From positions 1,054,001 to 1,118,000 of the forward strand of contig NZ_CP180212.1 of the NCBI RefSeq assembly GCF_047553015.1: a stretch of 64,000 nucleotides of DNA, written 5' to 3'. Of the stretch, positions 52,341 to 60,868 are shown piece after piece. Every line of letters begins with the position of its first letter. The stretch's first letter is position 1. Under the pieces are notes generated by a model. That model was not told the origin of the DNA. It was given only the letters and a program-made list of their open reading frames with translations, and did not search any database. Origin of the DNA: Carnobacterium_A sp047553015. Lineage in GTDB: Bacteria > Bacillota > Bacilli > Lactobacillales > Carnobacteriaceae. The translations under genes and the position numbers were made by a program.

Positions 52341-52422
52341 ATCCTTTTTCAATAAAAAATTAAACAAAAAAATAAGTCTGGTGATTTTTAAAACAAATAA
52401 AAAACTAAGTGGAGGCATAAAA

Positions 52423-53409
52423 ATGAAAAAAATGATTGGATTTATTGGGTTACTAAGTATTGTATTGGCTTTTGCTTTTTATAAAGAGAAAGAAGAGTCA
52501 AATGCAAAAGAGAAAGAAAATTTACCAGTGGTAGGCATCTTGCAATTAACTAGCCATCCAGCATTAGATATCATTTATGAAGGAATTATTGATGCATTAG
52601 AAAAAGAAGGTTTTACAGATGGAGAAACGGTGACAATTGATTTTCAAAATGCACAAGGAGATCAAAGTAATTTGAATTCGATGAGCACCCGTTTTGTTAG
52701 TCGCAATGCCGCATTAATGATTGGAATTGCAACACCTTCTGCTCAAGCTTTGGCTAATAGTTCAAAGGATATTCCAATCATTCTTGGTGCAGTAACTGAT
52801 CCAGAAGGTGCTGGCCTAGTAAAAGATAATGAGAATCCAGGAGAAAATATAACTGGCGTAAGCGATCTAACACCGATTAAAGAACAATTTGAATTGATTA
52901 AAGAAATCCTTCCAGAGGCGAAAAAAATAGGGATTATTTATTCTTCAAGTGAGGACAATTCGATTGTTCAAGCAAAGCAAGCTAGTGAAATAGCTGAGTC
53001 AATGGGGTACGAAACAATTACATCTACAGTATCATCTACAAATGATGTTTCACAAGTTAGTTCCTCTTTAGTTAGCCAAGTAGATGCCGTTTGGGTTCCA
53101 ACAGATAATACGATTGCAAGCTCAATGAGTACACTGGTTGCTGCAGCGGATAATAGTCAAATACCTATTTTTCCAGCTGTCGATACGATGGTAAATGAAG
53201 GTGGCTTAGCTACTGTAGGATTAAATCAGTACGAACTAGGAAGATTAACTGGTCAAATGGCTGCTACAGTCCTTAAGGGTGATAATAAGCCAGGAACGAT
53301 GCCTATCCAGTATTTAAAAGAAGGAGACGTCATTATTAATCTTGAAAAAGCAGAAAAGTTAGGAATCACTATTCCTAAAAGTGTTTCAGATCGAGTGAAA
53401 AATTACTAA
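52423..53409 (+). CDS. trpX: TrpX-type ABC transporter substrate-binding protein
   Basis: This 328-residue PF04392-type binding protein is of the TrpX group, predicted to bring tryptophan to its ABC permease. It has an N-terminal hydrophobic anchor (about 4-20) without a lipobox cysteine, then the two-lobe binding fold beginning PVVGILQLTSHPALD. Segments NITGVSDLTPIKEQFELIKEILP and AVWVPTDNTIASSM are typical. The ATG at 52423 has GGAGG upstream; the GTG at 52381 does not. The substrate is inferred from family and from the Trp-like leader. Confidence 0.82.
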   Translation: MKKMIGFIGLLSIVLAFAFYKEKEESNAKEKENLPVVGILQLTSHPALDIIYEGIIDALEKEGFTDGETVTIDFQNAQGDQSNLNSMSTRFVSRNAALMIGIATPSAQALANSSKDIPIILGAVTDPEGAGLVKDNENPGENITGVSDLTPIKEQFELIKEILPEAKKIGIIYSSSEDNSIVQAKQASEIAESMGYETITSTVSSTNDVSQVSSSLVSQVDAVWVPTDNTIASSMSTLVAAADNSQIPIFPAVDTMVNEGGLATVGLNQYELGRLTGQMAATVLKGDNKPGTMPIQYLKEGDVIINLEKAEKLGITIPKSVSDRVKNY

Positions 53410-53431
53410 CTTATAGAAGGCAGGAAGAAAA

Positions 53432-54319
53432 ATGAATTTAATCACAACAGCTACTGCACAAGGATTACTATTTGGCATAATGGCTCTAGGAATCTTTATC
53501 ACTTATCGTATTTTAGACTTACCAGATATGACAGCTGAAGGCTCCTTTCCTTTGGGAGCAGCTGTTTGTGCTCGTTTAATAGTGACGGGTGTACACCCGA
53601 TAATCGCTACATTGATTGCTTTTTTTGTTGGTGCTTTAGCGGGTTCCATTACAGGTTTCTTAATTACAAAAGCTAAAATACCTGGTCTACTTGCAGGTAT
53701 TCTAACAATGACAGCTTTGTATTCGATTAATTTGAGAATTATGAATCGAGCGAATTTGAGTCTATTAGGAAAAGAAAAAATAACCGATTTGTTTGAATCT
53801 TTTTCATTGCCGAACCAATTTGATACTATCTTTATGGCTTTAATTCTAGTTGCTTTTATGATAGTTAGCCTGTTTCTTTTTTTCAAAACTGAATTTGGCC
53901 AAGCCATTATTGCTACAGGAGACAATGAGAAAATGGCTCGTTCATTAGGGATATCTACTGACCAGACTAAAATATTAGGATTAATGCTTTCAAATGGAAT
54001 CATAGCAGGGGCAGGAGCTTTAATCGCACAGGATAATGGATATGCTGATATTAGTATGGGAATTGGCACAATTGTTATTGGCTTAGCTTCAGTTATTATT
54101 GGGGAGGTCATCTTTGGTAATTTGACATTTGTTAATCGTTTAATCTGTGTTGTTTTAGGTGCAATTATTTACCGACTAATTATCATGTTCGTTTTACTAG
54201 TCGGACTCCAACCAAATGATTTGAAATTAATCTCTGCTTTTATCTTAGCTGTTTTCTTAGCACTACCAAGTTTAAGACAAAGATTTAATTTAAATTTCTT
54301 TACTAAAGAGAGGGTTTAA
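53432..54319 (+). CDS. trpY: TrpY-type ABC transporter permease
   Basis: This 295-residue hydrophobic permease of the branched-chain amino acid/simple sugar (LivH-like) superfamily has about eight or nine membrane helices. The N-terminal LFGIMALGIFITYRILDLPDMTAEGSF is typical of the TrpY group that pairs with TrpX. It starts 22 bases after trpX and ends 2 bases before trpZ, so it belongs to the same transporter operon. Confidence 0.85.
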   Translation: MNLITTATAQGLLFGIMALGIFITYRILDLPDMTAEGSFPLGAAVCARLIVTGVHPIIATLIAFFVGALAGSITGFLITKAKIPGLLAGILTMTALYSINLRIMNRANLSLLGKEKITDLFESFSLPNQFDTIFMALILVAFMIVSLFLFFKTEFGQAIIATGDNEKMARSLGISTDQTKILGLMLSNGIIAGAGALIAQDNGYADISMGIGTIVIGLASVIIGEVIFGNLTFVNRLICVVLGAIIYRLIIMFVLLVGLQPNDLKLISAFILAVFLALPSLRQRFNLNFFTKERV

Positions 54320-54321
54320 CG

Positions 54322-55131
54322 ATGACACAAAAAAATGTTCTCATTTTAAAAGATATTTCAAAAACATTCTATCCTGGAACGTTCAATCAAAATAACGTTT
54401 TAAACGAATTAAATTTAACGGTAAAAAAAGGTGACTTTATCACAATCATTGGTGGAAACGGATCTGGCAAATCTACCTTACTAAATAGTATTGCTGGAAC
54501 TTTTTTAGTGGATAAAGGATCTATTAAAATTAATGAGAAAGAAATCAAAAAGTTAAAAGAAGAACAACGTGCAACCTTAATTGGCAGAGTATTTCAAGAC
54601 CCCTTAGTGGGTACGGCACCAAGAATGACAGTCAGTGAAAATCTATCGATTGCTTATCGACGTGGACAAAAAAGAACACTAAAAAAAGGAAGCTCATCAG
54701 AAGAACGTCAGTATTTTGAAACTCTTTTAAAGAAATTAGACTTAGGTTTAGAAAAAAGACTAATGAGTGAAATGGGGTTGCTTTCTGGTGGACAAAGACA
54801 AGCAATTGCTTTGTTGATGGCAACAATGAAAAAACCCGAATTGCTTTTGTTAGATGAACATACTGCAGCATTAGATCCTAAAACAGCAAGTGTTGTCTTA
54901 GAGCTAACTCGAAAGAGGATAGAAGAAGAAGAATTAACAGCGTTAATGATTACACACAATATGCAAGATGCACTAAATTACGGAAATCGTTTAATTATGT
55001 TGGATAAAGGAAAAGTTGTTCTTGATCTTTCAGGCAAAGATAAACAAGATTTAACTGTTTCAGAAGTATTAAATCTTTTCCAAAAAAGTACGATGAATCA
55101 ATTAGTGAATGATGAGTTGCTGTTTGACTGA
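54322..55131 (+). CDS. trpZ: TrpZ-type ABC transporter ATPase
   Basis: This 269-residue ATP-binding subunit has Walker A GGNGSGKST (about 48-56), the Q-loop in VFQDP, the signature LSGGQRQA (about 154-161) and Walker B LLLLDEHTAALDP. It is slightly longer than usual because of a basic insert near RRGQKRTLKKGSSSEERQ. It powers the transporter formed with the two preceding genes. Confidence 0.88.
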   Translation: MTQKNVLILKDISKTFYPGTFNQNNVLNELNLTVKKGDFITIIGGNGSGKSTLLNSIAGTFLVDKGSIKINEKEIKKLKEEQRATLIGRVFQDPLVGTAPRMTVSENLSIAYRRGQKRTLKKGSSSEERQYFETLLKKLDLGLEKRLMSEMGLLSGGQRQAIALLMATMKKPELLLLDEHTAALDPKTASVVLELTRKRIEEEELTALMITHNMQDALNYGNRLIMLDKGKVVLDLSGKDKQDLTVSEVLNLFQKSTMNQLVNDELLFD

Positions 55132-55206
55132 AACTAATTTTATTTGTTAATTAGAAAGATAATAAAAAATTTAAAAGACGTCTTTCGCTGATTTAAAGGC
55201 TTTTTC

Positions 55207-55602
55207 ATGAATGAAGAGATTTCTGCCCGTGAACTAGTTGATCAATTAGATGAATTCCAAAAACTTTATTCAACAATAGAAAAAACTATTTTAAAAAAGA
55301 ATCGATTGAACACGTCTTCTTTTTCTATCATGAGTCAGCTTACTGAACAACCCTTAACCTTAAAACAACTAACCAGTCTTTTTTCCTTGGACAAATCAAC
55401 CTTAAGTAGACAAGTGAATCAACTTGTTTACTTAAGATTGATTTTAAAAGAAGCTGGAACGGACAAGCGAGTCTTTTATTTAAGTACTTCAAAAGAGGCA
55501 AAGCAGTTAATGAATGCTATCCAATATGAGATAGAATTCTATATTTATGACTTATTTGCATTATGGCCCAACGATGAAAAAAATTATTACTGGTTCTTTT
55601 AG
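55207..55602 (+). CDS. MarR-family transcriptional regulator
   Basis: This 131-residue MarR-type winged-helix protein has a helix-turn-helix in LTLKQLTSLFSLDKSTLSRQVNQLVYLRLI (about 57-86) and a wing with TDKRVFYLSTS. Dimerisation helices are at both ends. The ribosome binding site is weak (AAAGG). It lies between trpZ and the PfpI gene, with 75 and 151 bases on either side, and its target is unknown. Confidence 0.82.
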   Translation: MNEEISARELVDQLDEFQKLYSTIEKTILKKNRLNTSSFSIMSQLTEQPLTLKQLTSLFSLDKSTLSRQVNQLVYLRLILKEAGTDKRVFYLSTSKEAKQLMNAIQYEIEFYIYDLFALWPNDEKNYYWFF

Positions 55603-55753
55603 GCCGCATGAATCGGCGAATACGTTTAGCGAATGAATCAAAAATTAACCAATAAGTATCGATGTTGTGTTCTATCTTGAAAGTAGAAATGGTTTCATTT
55701 CATAAGGTTACTTGTTACACTGAGTTAACAACGAATGAATTGGAGTGAGTAAG

Positions 55754-56275
55754 ATGAGCTTAGTAAATAAGAAAATTATTGCATTGGTAAGTGCTGATTT
55801 TGAGGATTTAGAATTGTGGTATCCTATTTATCGCCTACGTGAAGCTGGTGCAATAGTTGATTTAGTTGGTGAAGAAACTAATAAAGAGTACATTGGTAAG
55901 TATGGTGTTCCTGCGGTTTCTACTTTTAGTTTTAGTGAGATAAAAAAAGAGGAGTACGATGGTATTTTAGTACCAGGAGGCTGGTCACCGGATAAGTTAA
56001 GACGTTTTCCTGAAGTCATTGATCTTATAACTTATTTTAATGAACAGAAGAAACCAATTGGTCAGATTTGTCATGCAGGTTGGGTTTTAATTTCTGCTGG
56101 TATACTAAAAGGGGTAAATGTGACAAGCACACCTGGCATCAAAGATGATATGACTAATGCAGGAGCAATATGGCACGATGTTCCAGCGATTACAGATGGC
56201 CATATCATATCGAGTCGTAGACCACCAGATTTACCTGAATACATGAAACACTATATTGCTGCTTTTGAAGGATAA
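55754..56275 (+). CDS. DJ-1/PfpI family protein
   Basis: This 173-residue protein has the DJ-1/PfpI fold. The nucleophilic elbow GQICHAGWVL has its cysteine near residue 104, and the acidic partner is in a DGILVPGGWSPDKLRRFPEV segment. The family includes deglycases, chaperones and peptidases linked to stress, so a specific activity is not claimed. The ATG at 55754 has TTGGAG upstream; a GTG three codons earlier is possible. Confidence 0.88.
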   Translation: MSLVNKKIIALVSADFEDLELWYPIYRLREAGAIVDLVGEETNKEYIGKYGVPAVSTFSFSEIKKEEYDGILVPGGWSPDKLRRFPEVIDLITYFNEQKKPIGQICHAGWVLISAGILKGVNVTSTPGIKDDMTNAGAIWHDVPAITDGHIISSRRPPDLPEYMKHYIAAFEG

Positions 56276-56288
56276 ACTTAATGGTAAG

Positions 56289-56323
56289 AAAACCGACTGT
56301 CATTTCTGATTGTCGGTTTTTTT
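56289..56323 (+). terminator. Terminator after the PfpI gene
   Basis: AAAACCGAC (56289-56297) pairs with GTCGGTTTT (56312-56320), followed by T residues. Confidence 0.9.
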
Positions 56324-56359
56324 ATTTCATTTTAAAAAGATAAGGAGGTAGAATATTAT

Positions 56360-57214
56360 ATGTTACATGCAGGAGATAAAATTGGATTGATTTGTTGTTC
56401 TGATGGAAAGAAATTAGAAGAAAGACCTCAAATAGAAAAGCTCATTCAACTTTTGAAAAATGAGTATGATTTAGAAACAGTCTTAGCTCCAACTATCTAT
56501 CAAGAAAACGAAACAATTTTTAGTGGAACACCAAAAAAAAGAGCTGAGGCTTTAATGTCTCTTTATAAAGATCAATCTGTAAAAATGATTTTTGACTTAT
56601 CTGGTGGTGATTCAGCTAATGGTATTTTAACGTTCCTTGATTACGAGCAAATTAAGTTGTCTAATAAAGCTTTCGTAGGATATAGTGATCTTACCGTCGT
56701 GTTAAATGCTATTTTTACAAAGACACATTCTATCGGCTATAATTATCAACTACTACATTTATTAAAGAATGACGTACAAAAAAACTTTTTTAAGCGCTTT
56801 TTTATGAGTTATCCACTATCTGATGCATTAACTTATAAATGGATAACCGAGCCTAAAAGTATTGAAACGGTTGTCATAGGAGGAAATATTCGTTGCTTAT
56901 TGAAACTAGCGGGAACCTCTTATTGGCCTATAGTATCTGACATAACGTTATTGTTAGAAGCTAGAGGGGGGGAAATAGAACAGATAAGTTGTTATTTAGA
57001 TCAGTTAGAACAAACGGGTCTATTACAGTCCTGTACGGCCGTTTTATTAGGTCAGTTCACAATGATTGAAAAAAATAATCAAGAAACAGCCTTAATCACA
57101 TTAGTTCAGTCTTTTGCGAAAAAACACGGCTTTTCTATTATTAAAACAGAACAAATAGGTCATTCAACCGAATCTATTCCTTTTCCTATCGGACAACTAA
57201 TTAAATTTTATTGA
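56360..57214 (+). CDS. S66 family LD-carboxypeptidase-like protein
   Basis: This 284-residue S66 peptidase is of the LD-carboxypeptidase/MccF group. The nucleophile Ser is in FVGYSDLT (about residues 103-110), the Glu in LLLEARGGEIEQI, and the His near the end in IGHSTESIPFPIG. No signal peptide is seen, so it is cytoplasmic. Likely activities are removal of the terminal D-Ala from recycled meso-DAP muropeptides, or self-immunity against microcin C-type compounds. Muropeptide recycling is favoured because ddh lies nearby. Confidence 0.86.
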   Translation: MLHAGDKIGLICCSDGKKLEERPQIEKLIQLLKNEYDLETVLAPTIYQENETIFSGTPKKRAEALMSLYKDQSVKMIFDLSGGDSANGILTFLDYEQIKLSNKAFVGYSDLTVVLNAIFTKTHSIGYNYQLLHLLKNDVQKNFFKRFFMSYPLSDALTYKWITEPKSIETVVIGGNIRCLLKLAGTSYWPIVSDITLLLEARGGEIEQISCYLDQLEQTGLLQSCTAVLLGQFTMIEKNNQETALITLVQSFAKKHGFSIIKTEQIGHSTESIPFPIGQLIKFY

Positions 57215-57317
57215 AATTTTCGAATTATCCATTTTTTTGATGTTATTCCTTTTCAAATATTGTAAACTTACTAAGTATTTAGTGATTTAACCATTTAAAC
57301 AGAAAGAAGGGATTTAA

Positions 57318-57908
57318 ATGTATCAAAGAGATAGAAAATCTTATCGCATCTCTATTTTAGGCATCTTATCCGCTATTATTTTAGTTCAAAACTTTGTTCC
57401 ACTTTTAGGATATATTCCTATTCCTCCTTTAAACCCTACAATTATTCACATTACTGTGATTATTGCAGCGTTAACCTTAGGAACAAAAGACGGTATGATT
57501 ATTGGTGGCGTATGGGGATTTAGTCGTTTAATTAAAGCGTTTGTTGCACCAGCTTCACCGTTAGATTTATTGTTATTTACCAATCCGATTATTTCTATTG
57601 TTCCGCGTATTCTTGTTGGTTTTGTTGCAGGATATGTTTTTCATCTTCTTAAGAAAAGAAAGGGAAAAGAATCCATCGCTATGATTATTTCTTCGATTTT
57701 AGCTTCTTTAACGAACACTATTTTAGTTTTATTTTTTATTTATATTTTTTATAAAGATGATTATGCTACGGCTTTAAACGTTGATGTTTCAAGTCTGGCA
57801 AAAGCTTTAGGAGCCATTGTGTTGACTAATGGTGTTGCTGAAGCGATTGCTGCAGGAATTATCGCTCCAATAGTAGCTAGACCATTAAAACGATTTAAAA
57901 CAAATTAA
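57318..57908 (+). CDS. ECF transporter S component, possibly pantothenate-type
   Basis: This 196-residue membrane protein has five or six helices and the ECF S-component fold. The N-terminal half LGYIPIPPLNPTIIHI and the LGTKDGMIIGGVWGFSRLIKAF segment resemble S components predicted for pantothenate, but the substrate is not certain. It would use a shared ECF ATPase and T module encoded elsewhere. A ribosome binding site AGAAGGG precedes the ATG, and the stop overlaps the terminator stem. Confidence 0.75.
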   Translation: MYQRDRKSYRISILGILSAIILVQNFVPLLGYIPIPPLNPTIIHITVIIAALTLGTKDGMIIGGVWGFSRLIKAFVAPASPLDLLLFTNPIISIVPRILVGFVAGYVFHLLKKRKGKESIAMIISSILASLTNTILVLFFIYIFYKDDYATALNVDVSSLAKALGAIVLTNGVAEAIAAGIIAPIVARPLKRFKTN

Positions 57909-57954
57909 AAAGATGACCCACTTTTTTTAGTAGAAAAGTGGGCCATCTTTTTAA
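57907..57954. terminator. Bidirectional terminator
   Basis: The arms (57907-57925 with 57934-57952) pair almost perfectly, with A and T flanks. It ends the ECF gene and the convergent ddh. Confidence 0.92.
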
Positions 57955-57999
57955 TTATTTGATACAAAATAGTGGTTTTCTGATAAATAGTATTTAATT

Positions 58000-58977
58000 T
58001 TAAAGCAATTCTTTTCTAAGTTGTTCAGAAGTTTTAGCAGATAGATAAGCAGGAGGTACATCTAAGACGCTAAAAGCACCAGCTTTCCCATCTTCTTTAA
58101 ATTTAACTGCAGCACGTGCGTAGGCGACTAGGATAGAAGAGGTAAATTCGGCATTGCTTTCTAATTCAAGTTGAAACTCTGCTTTTTGTTTGTTTTCGTT
58201 ACCTGAAGTAGCTGTTCTGATAACAAATCCACCGTGTGGCATTTTTTTGTGATCTTTTTTAAATGTTTCTTCATTAACGAAATGAACCGTTGTCTTATAT
58301 GGTTCAAAGTAATCTGGCATCGTTTTAATTGTGTTTTCAATTAATTTTTTATCTGCTTGTTCTTCGATTACAACATAACAGACTCGTTCATGTTTTTCTC
58401 GAGTTGAAAGCTCTGGGTTTTCACCACTTCTAACTTGTTCTAATGATTTTTCTATTGGGATAGTATACTGCACACCAGCTTTTACGCCATCAATGCGACG
58501 AATAGCATCTGAATGACCTTGACTTAGGCCTTTGCCCCAGAATGTGTAGGTTTCTCCACCAGGTAGAACAGACTCTAGAATAGCACGGTTAATAGAAAAT
58601 AAACCAGGATCCCATCCAACAGAAATAATGCTAACTTGGTTAGCTTTTTTAGCTGATGCATCCATCTCCTTAAAATAATGCGGAATATTATTATGATTAT
58701 CATAACTATCAATTGTTGAAAAATGTTTTGCTAAGGCTGGGCCTTGTTCAGGCAAATCTGTTGCTGAACCTCCACATAAAATTAAAACATCGATTTGATC
58801 TTTGTAATCTAGAATGTGGTCTAAACTAACAGCTTTAAATTTAGAATCTAGCTCTTCAGGATTACGTCTGGTAAATACGGCAATCCCTTCCATATCAGGA
58901 AATTTATCCAACGCTAATTCTACGCCTTTTCCTATATTCCCATAGCCTACTAAACCGATACGAATATTTTTTGTCAT
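58000..58977 (-). CDS. ddh: meso-Diaminopimelate D-dehydrogenase
   Basis: This 325-residue NADPH-dependent enzyme makes meso-DAP from tetrahydrodipicolinate and ammonia in one step. The N-terminal Rossmann loop GLVGYGNIGKGVELAL (about 8-23), FTRRNPEEL for NADP specificity, SVGWDPGLFSINR (about 118-130), and GHSDAIRRIDGVKAGVQYTIP are hallmark segments. All key regions look intact. It implies meso-DAP in the peptidoglycan or as a lysine precursor, and it acts on ammonia directly. Confidence 0.95.
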   Translation of the reverse strand: MTKNIRIGLVGYGNIGKGVELALDKFPDMEGIAVFTRRNPEELDSKFKAVSLDHILDYKDQIDVLILCGGSATDLPEQGPALAKHFSTIDSYDNHNNIPHYFKEMDASAKKANQVSIISVGWDPGLFSINRAILESVLPGGETYTFWGKGLSQGHSDAIRRIDGVKAGVQYTIPIEKSLEQVRSGENPELSTREKHERVCYVVIEEQADKKLIENTIKTMPDYFEPYKTTVHFVNEETFKKDHKKMPHGGFVIRTATSGNENKQKAEFQLELESNAEFTSSILVAYARAAVKFKEDGKAGAFSVLDVPPAYLSAKTSEQLRKELL

Positions 58978-59168
58978 TTTACCACTCCATTCATAGAATT
59001 CTTAGTTGTGTTGCATAATTAGTATAACGCATTGAGCAAAAAAAGTATTGAATTTTTATTTGTTGTTAAAACAAATACGATAGAAACATGGAGCCTTATT
59101 ATGGGAAATCATTTCACTAGGAACGGAGTTACACTAATACAAAATTACTATAAAGAGGAGACACTCAT

Positions 59169-59773
59169 GTGAAAGATACTAATAAAGTAACACGTTCAGA
59201 TAAAAATAAAAGAAAGTAGCTGTTTTCTAAATCAATGGCTTTAATTTTCTCTATTTTAACTCTCTTTTCAGTCATTATTTTTGGTGTTTGGTTAGTAGGA
59301 AGCAAAGAAAGCGTTTCAAAAAAAGCTGCGGAAGCTTTCTCAAATGATTTAGGACGGACTTATTCATCAGCAGAAACGGTGGTGAGGAGTGAATCATTAT
59401 CTGGAAAATTAAAAAAAATCTCAAAAAAGAGTTAACTATTGAAGAAGAAACTCCTACAGACGAAAATAGTCTATCTACAACTACAAGAAACTGGGAAACA
59501 GTGGAAACAAAACAAAAAGGGAAACACATAATAAACTATAAAGAAAATTCACAAGATAGAAAAGGGATAAGGCAAGCTAATGCAACGGTTACCGGATTAT
59601 CTATCGAAGACATGATTGAGTGGCGCATAGAAAATAATGGAGAGCAAAAAGTCGTCGCAACGATATCTGATGTTCAGTAGTCTAAAACCTATCGTATCTT
59701 TTTATCATGGATTGATAAAAAGGGATGGCAACCTAATAGAATAGAGCAATTAAAAATAAACGATCAGCGATAA
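59169..59773 (+). pseudogene. Decayed gene for a small membrane-anchored protein
   Basis: The remnant starts at a GTG with GAGGAG before it and would encode about 200 residues. An in-frame TAG (59217-59219) precedes a transmembrane helix (SMALIFSILTLFSVIIFGVWLV). The frame then ends at 59433-59435 but continues in another frame across an A8 run (around 59408-59415). That frame runs on through EETPTDEN, ANATVTGLSIEDMIEWRIENNGEQKVV and a second TAG (59678-59680), ending WIDKKGWQPNRIEQLKI. Together they read as one anchored extracytoplasmic protein broken by three lesions. I do not recognise the family. Confidence 0.7.
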
Positions 59774-59785
59774 GACAAGTGCTTG

Positions 59786-59820
59786 AAAAACTCAACGATA
59801 CTAGTGAGTTTTTTTATTTT
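59786..59820 (+). terminator. Terminator after the decayed gene
   Basis: AAAAACTCA (59786-59794) pairs with TGAGTTTTT (59805-59813), and a T-rich tail follows. Confidence 0.8.
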
Positions 59821-59938
59821 GCATTTAAATTTTAAATAAAAAGGAATTAAAATTATCATATCGTTTATTGTCTTGTAAAAAAAATGATATGATAGTTTTA
59901 AATCAATAGCTAAAATTTTATTTTGGGAGTGAAAACTA

Positions 59939-60817
59939 ATGCGTTGGAAAGATAGAAAAAAAAGTAGCAATGTAGAAGATCGTAGAGGAAGTAGTGTAGG
60001 AGGGAAGACCTTAGTAGGCGGTGGGGTAGGAGGTATTATCATCTTACTCATTTTCACATTTTTGGGTGGGGGAGATTTCGGAGATTTTTTGAACTCAGCT
60101 GTTTCACAACAGACTGGGACTGAAACAACTGCTCCTTATCAAGAAACTGAAACAGAAAAAGAACGAGCAGATTTTGTTTCAGTTGTGCTCAAAGATACAG
60201 AAGAGGTTTGGATAGATATTTTTGAAGATTACGGTTACCAATACGAAGAACCGACATTAGTGCTGTTTACTAATTCTGTTCAATCTGCTTGTGGGACTGC
60301 AGGTGCCTCAACAGGACCTTTTTATTGTCCAGGAGATGCAAATTTATATATTGACTTAAGTTTTTATGATGAATTGAGCCAACAATATAAGGCACCTGGT
60401 GATTTTGCAATGGCTTATGTCGTTGCGCACGAAGTTGGACACCATGTACAAACTCAACTTGGATTAACAAAAGAACTAAATACATTACGCAATCAACTAA
60501 GTGAAACGGAGTTTAATAAGTATCAGGTTAAATTTGAATTGCAAGCAGATTACTTAGCTGGCGTTTGGGCCAATCATGCTCAAGGTCTGGGTTATCTAGA
60601 AGAAGGGGACTACCAAGAAGCGATAAACGCAGCTGCAGCAGTGGGAGACGATCGTCTTCAACAACAAGCACAAGGATATGTTGTTCCTGATAGTTTTACT
60701 CACGGAACGTCTGATCAAAGAATGTATTGGTTTGATAGAGGATTTAAGTCTGGCGATTTAGAAAATGGAGATACTTTTAAAGGACAGCGAGAATTTAAAT
60801 TACCAGAGTTAAATTAA
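59939..60817 (+). CDS. Neutral zinc metallopeptidase (YpfJ type)
   Basis: This 292-residue PF04228-family protein starts MRWKDRKKSSNVEDRRGSS. One membrane helix follows after the basic, Gly-rich head (about 32-48), and the peptidase domain is outside. The zinc motif VVAHEVGHHVQ lies near 160-170, with the third ligand probably in FELQADYLAGVWANH. CGTAGASTGPFYCP carries a conserved cysteine pair. Substrates are unknown. Confidence 0.92.
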   Translation: MRWKDRKKSSNVEDRRGSSVGGKTLVGGGVGGIIILLIFTFLGGGDFGDFLNSAVSQQTGTETTAPYQETETEKERADFVSVVLKDTEEVWIDIFEDYGYQYEEPTLVLFTNSVQSACGTAGASTGPFYCPGDANLYIDLSFYDELSQQYKAPGDFAMAYVVAHEVGHHVQTQLGLTKELNTLRNQLSETEFNKYQVKFELQADYLAGVWANHAQGLGYLEEGDYQEAINAAAAVGDDRLQQQAQGYVVPDSFTHGTSDQRMYWFDRGFKSGDLENGDTFKGQREFKLPELN

Positions 60818-60868
60818 TTTTATGAAATCTCAATTGGCTATTGTGTCGATCATTTTTAGGAGGATTTT

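Noticed and set aside
51991..52422. A Trp T-box before trpX
   Set aside because: No AGGGTGGNACCGCG-like core was found. The stems, small ORF and terminator fit peptide-based attenuation better.
53503..54111. Minus-strand open frame of 202 codons inside trpY
   Set aside because: It is opposite a hydrophobic permease gene with clear family features, has no ribosome binding site, and its composition is that of antisense to membrane helices.
55207..55602. MarR gene as a truncated pseudogene
   Set aside because: At 131 residues it is short but keeps the winged helix and both terminal helices, so it is taken as intact.
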